Assembly: GCA_036826475.1 (NCBI GenBank)
Contig: DAISWG010000017.1
Span: 4,919-68,918, forward strand
Source of the DNA: Miltoncostaea sp036826475
GTDB lineage: Bacteria > Actinomycetota > Thermoleophilia > Miltoncostaeales > Miltoncostaeaceae
DNA: 64,000 bases
Direction of reading: 5' to 3'
Part shown: piece by piece, positions 58,650-64,000 of the stretch
How the letters are laid out: each line of letters begins with the position of its first letter
Position numbering within the stretch: the stretch's first letter is position 1
Translations under genes and position numbers: made by a program
Notes under the pieces: generated by a model
Told to the model about the DNA's origin: nothing
Databases searched by the model: none
The model's input: only the letters and a program-made list of their open reading frames with translations

Positions 58650-60294
58650 GGTCCTGCTGGTGAAGGCCTGACAGCTCCGTCGGGTCGCCGCCCGCGCCCG
58701 TCCGGCGGACGGTGACGCGGGCGGCGCGTCCCTGGACCTCCACCACGCCGACCGAGTTGTCGAACGTCGGCCCGGAGCGCACGCGCCACGACACGGTCTG
58801 GCGGGGGGCGCCTGCGGCCCGCGCCATCGCCGAGGTCAGCGCGCGGGCGGGACGGGTGAACAACGCCCGGATGAGGCGACGCTCCCGCGGCGCCAGCGGC
58901 TTGCGGAACGGTGAGCACACGAGCTGCCACACGCGACTCCGCACGGCCGGACCGCAGTCGACCTCGGCGACGTAGGCGGTGTGGACGTCGCCGCCCAGCA
59001 GCAGGATGCCGGCGGGGGGCGGTCCGCCGGCATCGCCGCCGCGCAGGCGCAGCAGGTCCTCCATGCGCCGGAACGAGCGCGCGAAGGAGGGCCAGTGGTC
59101 CAGGTCGAGCGCCTGGCGGATCCGCTCGCCCACCGCCGCCGCGGGGCGGCCCCACGCCCCGTCGCACACCCGCTCGTTCCACGCCTGGAGGTGGTGGACC
59201 GCCGGCGCCATGAACACCGGGAGGGTGCTGGCCAGGATCAGGTGGTCGTGGTCGCCCTCAGTGCGGTCGACGATCCAGCGCCACTCCTCGGCGTCCACCA
59301 TCTCGCGTGCGCCGGGCGTCAGCACGCGGGCGGCGCGGGAGTCGATCACCACCAGCCGGGTCCGCCCGAAGTCGCGGTGGAACGCGAAGCGGCTGCTGGT
59401 GCTGTCCTCGTCGGCGGCGAGCGCGAAGCGGCGCAGCCGCGGCCCGGCGTCCTCGTCGCGCTTCACCTCGTCCAGCATCGGCTCGTCGCCCATGTGGCCG
59501 GGCGAGAGGTTCCCGATGTGCTGGTAGATCCAGTAGGCCATGTAGGCGCCGCAGATCCGCTCGCGCCACCACGGCAGGCGCCGCTGCCGCTCCCGCCACG
59601 CCGCCGAGATGTTCCAGTCGTCGTGCACGTCGTGGTCGTCGAAGATCATCGTGCTCGGCACGGTGGAGAGCAGCCATCGGATGTCCGGCTCGCTCCACGA
59701 CTCGCGGTGCAGCCGCGTGTACTCCTCGAAGTCGGCGACCTCGCCCGGCGGCGGCGCCGCGCTGCGGTCGCGCGCGGCGCGGTCGCGCTCCTCGCGCTCC
59801 CGCATGTACTCCCGGGTGTCGGGCGGCACCTCGTCGGCGTACACCTGGTCGCCCATCAGCAGGACGCAGTCCGGCCACTCCTCGTCGCCCCGCTGGAGGC
59901 GGTTGGAGTAGGCCCAGAGCGCGTCGACGCCGAACCCCTGCGGGTGCTCGGAGGGCGGCAGCGTCCACGGCTCGCGGTGGGGAGCGCCGATGCGGCACGA
60001 CCCGAAGACCAGGCGCGCGCGGTCCTCGCCCCCGCGGGTGACGATGCGGCACGGCGGGCGCCCGTCGTCGGGCGGCCACACCCGCCGCCCGTCGAGCCGC
60101 ACCGCGTAGGGCGTGGAGCTGTCGGGCGCGAGCCCCTCGACGAGCACGAGGGCGTAGTGGTGCCCCTCCACGTGGAAGGTGCGCTCGCGCGCGCCGAGCA
60201 CCTCCACCTCGCACGCCGCGTCGGTCTCGACCCACACGGTCGCGTCGCGGTCGCCCACGTAGCGCAGCATGGGACCGAGGACGAGGTCGGCCAT
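58591..60294 (-). CDS. PhoD-like metallophosphatase / alkaline phosphatase D family
   Basis: 567 aa from ATG 60294. Metal-binding blocks: VFGSCRIG, CVLLMGDQVYADEVP, TMIFDDHDVHDDWN and GILLLGGDVHTAYV, as in PhoD and related phosphodiesterases. The N-terminus is a beta-sandwich. No Tat signal (no RR motif) is present, unlike classical secreted PhoD, so it may be intracellular. The C-terminal 25 residues are Arg/Gly-rich and overlap the lipid kinase gene. Substrate unknown. Confidence 0.85.
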   Translation of the reverse strand: MADLVLGPMLRYVGDRDATVWVETDAACEVEVLGARERTFHVEGHHYALVLVEGLAPDSSTPYAVRLDGRRVWPPDDGRPPCRIVTRGGEDRARLVFGSCRIGAPHREPWTLPPSEHPQGFGVDALWAYSNRLQRGDEEWPDCVLLMGDQVYADEVPPDTREYMREREERDRAARDRSAAPPPGEVADFEEYTRLHRESWSEPDIRWLLSTVPSTMIFDDHDVHDDWNISAAWRERQRRLPWWRERICGAYMAYWIYQHIGNLSPGHMGDEPMLDEVKRDEDAGPRLRRFALAADEDSTSSRFAFHRDFGRTRLVVIDSRAARVLTPGAREMVDAEEWRWIVDRTEGDHDHLILASTLPVFMAPAVHHLQAWNERVCDGAWGRPAAAVGERIRQALDLDHWPSFARSFRRMEDLLRLRGGDAGGPPPAGILLLGGDVHTAYVAEVDCGPAVRSRVWQLVCSPFRKPLAPRERRLIRALFTRPARALTSAMARAAGAPRQTVSWRVRSGPTFDNSVGVVEVQGRAARVTVRRTGAGGDPTELSGLHQQDLTGGRRPAGRRRRGRRGSP

Positions 60295-60326
60295 CGGAGC
60301 GGGTCCTCCCGGGCCGGCGGGAGCCG

Positions 60327-60512
60327 CTAGATCTGCGGCGCGGGGACCGGGTCCGGCTCGACGGGCGGCCCCGGATCCGGCGTCGGCTCCGGGATGTCGG
60401 GCGGTACCGGCGCCGGCGTGGGCGGCGGGTACGGCTCCGGGATGTCCGGCGGCGACGGCTCCGGGATGGACGGCGGCTCCGGGAAGGCGGGCGGTACGGG
60501 CTGTGTTCCCAT
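60327..60512 (-). CDS. Proline-rich 61-aa peptide
   Basis: 61 aa from ATG 60512, ending in TAG at 60327. The sequence is built of PEP/PDIPEP-type units: PEPPSIPEPSPPDIPEP, PYPPPTPAPVPPDIPEP. It is soluble, highly Pro/Glu/Asp-rich and almost without hydrophobics, so likely extended or intrinsically disordered. A longer frame to 60737 exists but the ATG at 60512 is the natural start. Located between a phosphatase and a divergent small acidic peptide gene. The composition is suggestive rather than decisive that it is a real gene. Confidence 0.5.
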   Translation of the reverse strand: MGTQPVPPAFPEPPSIPEPSPPDIPEPYPPPTPAPVPPDIPEPTPDPGPPVEPDPVPAPQI

Positions 60513-60615
60513 GCGGGCGGTGGTACCCGATCCGGGGGGCGGCGCAATCCGCGCGTTCGGCGGGCGCCGCGGCGGGGAACCCCTCGGGCGTCCCGGCCAG
60601 CGACGAAGGAGCACG

Positions 60616-60741
60616 ATGAGCGACGCCCAGCGACCGCCCGATCCACCCGACCCGGCGCCCGGCGACGACGAGGCCGAGGAGGCCGTGGAGGAGACGTTCC
60701 CAAGCTCGGATCCCCCCTCCCATGGGAATCCCGGCATCTAG
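60616..60741 (+). CDS. Small acidic peptide (41 aa) of a conserved actinobacterial/proteobacterial type
   Basis: 41 aa from ATG 60616 with GAAGGAG nine nt before it. The sequence MSDAQRPPDPPDPAPGDDE ends EEAVEETFPSSDPPSHGNPGI. The EETFPxSDPPS tail is a widespread signature of small acidic proteins of unknown function. A terminator-like hairpin (60741-60760) follows its stop immediately. Divergent from the proline-rich peptide gene. Confidence 0.75.
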   Translation: MSDAQRPPDPPDPAPGDDEAEEAVEETFPSSDPPSHGNPGI

Positions 60742-60760
60742 CGGAATCGCGGGATTCCGC
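60741..60760 (+). terminator. Hairpin terminator after the 41-aa gene
   Basis: GCGGAATC - GCGG - GATTCCGC, a perfect 8-bp stem with a four-base loop starting at the stop codon. No T-tract. Confidence 0.7.
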
Positions 60761-60800
60761 CGGGGGTGATGCGGGGGCGGCGCGGGGTTAGGCTCGCGCC

Positions 60801-62951
60801 GTGCCCGCGTCCAGCACCCCCGCCCGCAGGGTGGCGGTCGTCGTGGTCCCGGGGGTCGGCGACGACGCCCCCGGCCAGACGCTCGACGCCGTCGCGGGCG
60901 CCCTGGTGTCGCGGATGGAGCTCCAGGACGGCGAGCGGCGGGAGATGCTGTTGTCGCCCGCCGGAAACGAGGTGGGGTACCGGACGCCGTGGACCCGCCT
61001 GAGCAGCCTCGACCGCGCGCTCGAGGTGGACGTGTACGAGATGCGGTGGTCCGACATCTCCCGGTTCCCGGGGGGGATCCTCCGGCTGCTCTACACGCTC
61101 TACGGGTTGATGCTCCAGATCTCGACGACGGGCCTCGAGGCCCTGCGCCCCCTGCGCGACGGCCTGCGCCGCGCCCGCGTCGCCCGCGCCGCGCTGATGA
61201 CGGCCGCGTGGCTGCTGGCGATCCCGGTGCTCACGACGACGGCCGCGGTGGTGCTGGAGAGCGGCGCGGTGCTCGGCGCGGTCGCGTTCGACGGCAACCC
61301 GATCCTGGCCCGGGTGGTCGCCGTGACGGTGGCCCTCGTGGGCCTCGCCTTCGCGACGTGGGGGGCGACGCGCCTCCGGCGGGGGGGCTGGCAGGGCCTG
61401 CCCCCGCAGGCCGCGGTGCTGGTGGCCCTGGCGCTGATCGCGCACGCCGCGTGGTGGGTGCACCGGGCGGGCCTGCGGGTGGGTCTGGCCAACGCTCTGG
61501 TGGACGTGATCGCGTATCCCTTCAGGATCGCCTGGATGGCGGCGTCCGCGGCGGCGGCCGTCGCCGCGGTGACGCTCGCCGTGATGGCGTTCCGCCGCAC
61601 CGGCGCGGTGCTCGCCCTGGACGGCCACCGCTGGCGGGCGGCCTTCACCGGGCTGGTGACGATGGTGGTCGCCCCGCTGGGCATCGCGCTGGTCAGCGCG
61701 ACGCTCTTCGCCGCCTACGGCGCGCTGGCGCTCCAGGTCGCCGGCAACGCCTCGTGGGGGGGCACGACGGAGCTGAACTGCCTGGCGTCGCCGAGCTCGT
61801 GGACCCCCACGCCGTGCGACCAGGTGGTGCTGACCGGGGCGGAGGCGAGCGACGCGGGGCTGCCGGAGGGCTCCACGGTCGCGGACGGGTCGCCGGCCGA
61901 CTGGGCGTTCGCGCTGTTCTCGCGCGGCCTCGGCCCCCTGGCGCCGGCGCTGCTGATCGCCGGGATCCTGGGCGGCCTGTTCCTGCTGGTGGCGGTGCTC
62001 CCCTTCGTACTGGCGGTGGCGACGTCGATGGTGGAGCGGCGGCGGGACCGCCGGGCCGCCAGCGAGCGTCAGGGCGCCCTGATGTCGAGCGCGCTGGACG
62101 TGATCGGCAACCCGCTCACGGGGCTCCTCGCGCTGGTGGCGGTGACGGTGGGGGCGGCGGCCGTGTTCGCGACGTGGCTGGTGGCGGGCGCCCCCGGCTC
62201 GACCACCGCGGCGCGCCTCGGGACCGCGATCGCGCTGGTGGTGAGCACCCTGGTGCTGGCGGTCCGCTTCCTGGGGGTGTCGCCGCGGCGGCCGCTCGGC
62301 TCCAACGCGGGCGCCCTCGAGCGCCTGCGCATCGTGCTGGACATCCCGTACGACGTGGCGACCTACCTGCGGGTGAGCCAGCCGGGGATCGTGGCGCCGC
62401 GGGAGCGGATGCTGCGCCGCTATCGCGCGCTGCTGGGCGAGGTCGCCGCCGGCGGCGTCGACCGTGCGCCGTACGACGGGTTGGTGATCGTGTCGCACAG
62501 CCAGGGCACGGTGCTGAGCGCGGCGACGCTGTTCGGCGACCTGCAGCGCTCGCCGCAGGCGAGGCCGTTCGACGACGAGGAGCCGGGCCTGGTGCTCCCG
62601 GACTCGGTGTCGCTGCTCACGTGCGGCTGCCCGCTGCGGCAGTTGTACGCCGAGCGGCTGCCCGGACAGTACGACTGGGTGCGCGAGCTCCCGCGCCGGC
62701 CCGGGGGGCTGCGGCCGGTGACCGGCACGTGGGTGAACCTGTACCGCTCCGGCGACTACGTCGGGCGCGCACTGTGGGCGCGCGACACGGAGGCGCAGGA
62801 GGTGTACGACCCGGACCACCCCGGATACGACCTGCGGGCGCCGGGGGGCCCGCGGGTGGTGGAACGCTGCGTCGGCGCGGGCAGCCACACGGGCTACTGG
62901 AGCGAGGCGGCCCTGGGCGATTGGGTGATGCGCCTGGTCCTGGAGGAGTGA
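60801..62951 (+). CDS. Large membrane protein with C-terminal alpha/beta hydrolase domain
   Basis: 716 aa from GTG 60801. The N-terminus (VAVVVVPGVGDDAPGQTLD) resembles the start of a hydrolase fold. At least eight helices follow between residues 90 and 490. The C-terminal 200 residues contain VIVSHSQGTVLSAATL, a G/SxSxG nucleophile elbow (SHSQGT), and later histidine-containing segments. It is therefore an integral membrane hydrolase, perhaps a lipase or esterase, with the N-terminal beta strand and C-terminal nucleophile split by the membrane domain. I do not know the family. It reads toward the CorC-like gene, 49 bp upstream. Confidence 0.75.
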   Translation: MPASSTPARRVAVVVVPGVGDDAPGQTLDAVAGALVSRMELQDGERREMLLSPAGNEVGYRTPWTRLSSLDRALEVDVYEMRWSDISRFPGGILRLLYTLYGLMLQISTTGLEALRPLRDGLRRARVARAALMTAAWLLAIPVLTTTAAVVLESGAVLGAVAFDGNPILARVVAVTVALVGLAFATWGATRLRRGGWQGLPPQAAVLVALALIAHAAWWVHRAGLRVGLANALVDVIAYPFRIAWMAASAAAAVAAVTLAVMAFRRTGAVLALDGHRWRAAFTGLVTMVVAPLGIALVSATLFAAYGALALQVAGNASWGGTTELNCLASPSSWTPTPCDQVVLTGAEASDAGLPEGSTVADGSPADWAFALFSRGLGPLAPALLIAGILGGLFLLVAVLPFVLAVATSMVERRRDRRAASERQGALMSSALDVIGNPLTGLLALVAVTVGAAAVFATWLVAGAPGSTTAARLGTAIALVVSTLVLAVRFLGVSPRRPLGSNAGALERLRIVLDIPYDVATYLRVSQPGIVAPRERMLRRYRALLGEVAAGGVDRAPYDGLVIVSHSQGTVLSAATLFGDLQRSPQARPFDDEEPGLVLPDSVSLLTCGCPLRQLYAERLPGQYDWVRELPRRPGGLRPVTGTWVNLYRSGDYVGRALWARDTEAQEVYDPDHPGYDLRAPGGPRVVERCVGAGSHTGYWSEAALGDWVMRLVLEE

Positions 62952-63000
62952 CGGAGGCGACCTCGGGTACAATCCCGCCCGTGGACGAACCTCCGGGCCG

Positions 63001-64000
63001 GTGACGAACGCGGTCCAGATCGGCGGGGCACTGTTCCTGGTGCTCCTGAACGGCTTCTTCGTCGCAGCCGAGTTCTCGCTCGCGCGCGCGAGGACGACCC
63101 GCATCGAGCAGCTCGCGGAGTCCGGGCGCGGCGGCGCCGTGCTCGCGCAGCACCAGATCAAGCACATCGACCGCTATCTGGCGGCCTGTCAGCTCGGCAT
63201 CACGCTCGCCAGCCTGGGTCTCGGATGGCTCGGCGAGCCGGCGTTCGCCCACATCTTCGAGCCGTTCTTCGAGCGGATCGGGCTCGGCGAGGGCAGCGCC
63301 GCCCTGACGGCGGTGGTGCTGGCGTTCATCATCATCACCGTGCTGCACGTCGTGATCGGCGAGCTGGCGCCGAAGACGATCGCGATCCAGCGCGCCGAGC
63401 CGGTGGCGCTCAGCATCTCCCGCCCGCTGGAGTGGTTCCGCTGGATCTTCTCGCCCTTCATCTACGTGATGAACGGGGCGGGGAACGCGCTGGTGCGCGC
63501 CCTCGGCGTGGAGCCGGCGACGGAGAGCGAGCTGGCGTCCACGCCGGAGGATCTCCAGATCCTGATCGCCCAGAGCGAGGAGGGCGGCGCGCTGGAGCCG
63601 GAGGAGGCGGACATGCTGGAGGGCGTGTTCGGGCTGCAGGACAGCCTGACGCGCGACATCATGACCCCGCGCCCGGAGGTGACGACCCTGCTGGGCGACG
63701 CGCCCGTGCGGGCCGGCCTCTCCGAGGCACTGAACACGCGACATAGCCGCTTCCCCGTGCTGAACGGCGACGGCGTGCTCGGGATCGTCCACCTGGGCCA
63801 ACTCGCCCGGGGGCTGCTGGAGAAGGGAGAGGACACCCCCATCCGCGACCTCGCCGGGGCGGCGCTGTTCGTGCCGGAGACCCAGCCCGTGGACGACCTG
63901 CTGCGCCAGCTCCAGGCGCGGCGCGCCTCCCTCGCGGTGGTGCTCGACGAGTACGGCGACTTCGCCGGCGTCGTGACGGTCGAGGACGTGATCGAGGAGA
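63001..64000 (+). CDS. HlyC/CorC-family membrane protein (DUF21/CNNM plus CBS domains), 3' partial
   Basis: The frame starts at GTG 63001 and is open to the last base, so the C-terminus is beyond the window; 333 codons are present. The N-terminal DUF21/CNNM transmembrane domain begins LFLVLLNGFFVAAEFSLARARTTRI, with QLGITLASLGLGWLGEPAF and VIGELAPKTIAIQ. The first CBS pair begins near DIMTPRPEVTTLLGD and a second CBS (VVLDEYGDFAGVVTVEDVIEE) is cut. Family members are Mg2+/Co2+ transport or efflux proteins. A TACAAT -10-like hexamer lies at 62968-62973. Confidence 0.88.
   Translation, partial: MTNAVQIGGALFLVLLNGFFVAAEFSLARARTTRIEQLAESGRGGAVLAQHQIKHIDRYLAACQLGITLASLGLGWLGEPAFAHIFEPFFERIGLGEGSAALTAVVLAFIIITVLHVVIGELAPKTIAIQRAEPVALSISRPLEWFRWIFSPFIYVMNGAGNALVRALGVEPATESELASTPEDLQILIAQSEEGGALEPEEADMLEGVFGLQDSLTRDIMTPRPEVTTLLGDAPVRAGLSEALNTRHSRFPVLNGDGVLGIVHLGQLARGLLEKGEDTPIRDLAGAALFVPETQPVDDLLRQLQARRASLAVVLDEYGDFAGVVTVEDVIEE

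Noticed and set aside
1..64000. CRISPR arrays, rRNA genes, transposases, plasmid or phage structural genes
   Set aside because: None seen: no regularly spaced repeats, no rRNA-like sequence and no transposase or phage motifs in any recognised gene.

Overview
This is a very GC-rich (about 73% by eye) bacterial window with GTG/ATG starts, purine-rich Shine-Dalgarno sites, many 4-bp ATGA/GTGA gene overlaps and actinobacterial families (DUF1206, DUF3817, AzlCD, haem peroxidase, HD plus LuxR regulators). I infer an actinomycete, possibly from a deep-branching class such as Thermoleophilia; the sequence alone does not prove this. Three runs of 10 N (3625-3634, 10911-10920, 12843-12852) mark scaffold joins. 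Each falls where one gene continues in a different frame, so 10 is a placeholder, not a measured length.

Region 1 (1-3.5 kb) holds the end of a LivF-type ATPase, a convergent branched-chain amino acid type binding lipoprotein, an azlCD export pair and a DUF805 membrane protein. Region 2 (3.5-13.9 kb) is the most coherent locus. A leftward operon encodes two luciferase-like FMN monooxygenases (SsuD-like and SfnG-like) and an SfnB-like flavoprotein. The divergent rightward operon encodes a complete BMP-type nucleoside ABC importer with a second SfnB-like flavoprotein in the middle and an adenosine-deaminase-like enzyme at the end. Together they suggest uptake and oxidative breakdown of a sulfur-containing nucleoside or similar organosulfur compound.

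Region 3 (14-23.7 kb) has a seven-bladed Vgb-like propeller, tRNA-Arg(ACG), a metallo-beta-lactamase-fold hydrolase, a 1238-aa double cyclase/ATPase signalling protein, a secreted protein, tRNA-Ser(GCT), a GGDEF/HD-GYP protein and tRNA-Ser(TGA). Region 4 (23.6-26.2 kb) is a small island between tRNA-Ser(TGA) and a duplicated tRNA-Ser 3' half. Its cargo is one 627-aa protein with an eCIS-type N-terminal motif, a glycine zipper and an HNH-like C-terminus, which looks like a polymorphic toxin or injected effector.

Region 5 (26.2-43.8 kb) mixes a cupin, an RTX-repeat lipoprotein, a cation/proton antiporter, a signal-peptide-less AmiC/UrtA-like sensor next to an HD-LuxR regulator, glutamate decarboxylase, membrane proteins, a cupredoxin lipoprotein, an acyl-CoA synthetase and a TetR-controlled DHA2 efflux pump. 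Region 6 (43.8-48.1 kb) holds a divergent fructokinase/sucrose phosphorylase pair, a RodZ-like protein and a MarR/cupin pair with clear operator palindromes. Region 7 (48.1-64 kb) holds a phosphoribosyltransferase, a D-amino-acid-oxidase-like enzyme, MFS and AllH-like genes, a haem peroxidase, two PAP2 phosphatases with a diacylglycerol kinase (a lipid phosphate module), a PhoD-like phosphatase, two tiny peptides, a membrane alpha/beta hydrolase and a CorC/HlyC-type protein cut by the window end.

No CRISPR array, rRNA, transposase or integrase was seen.
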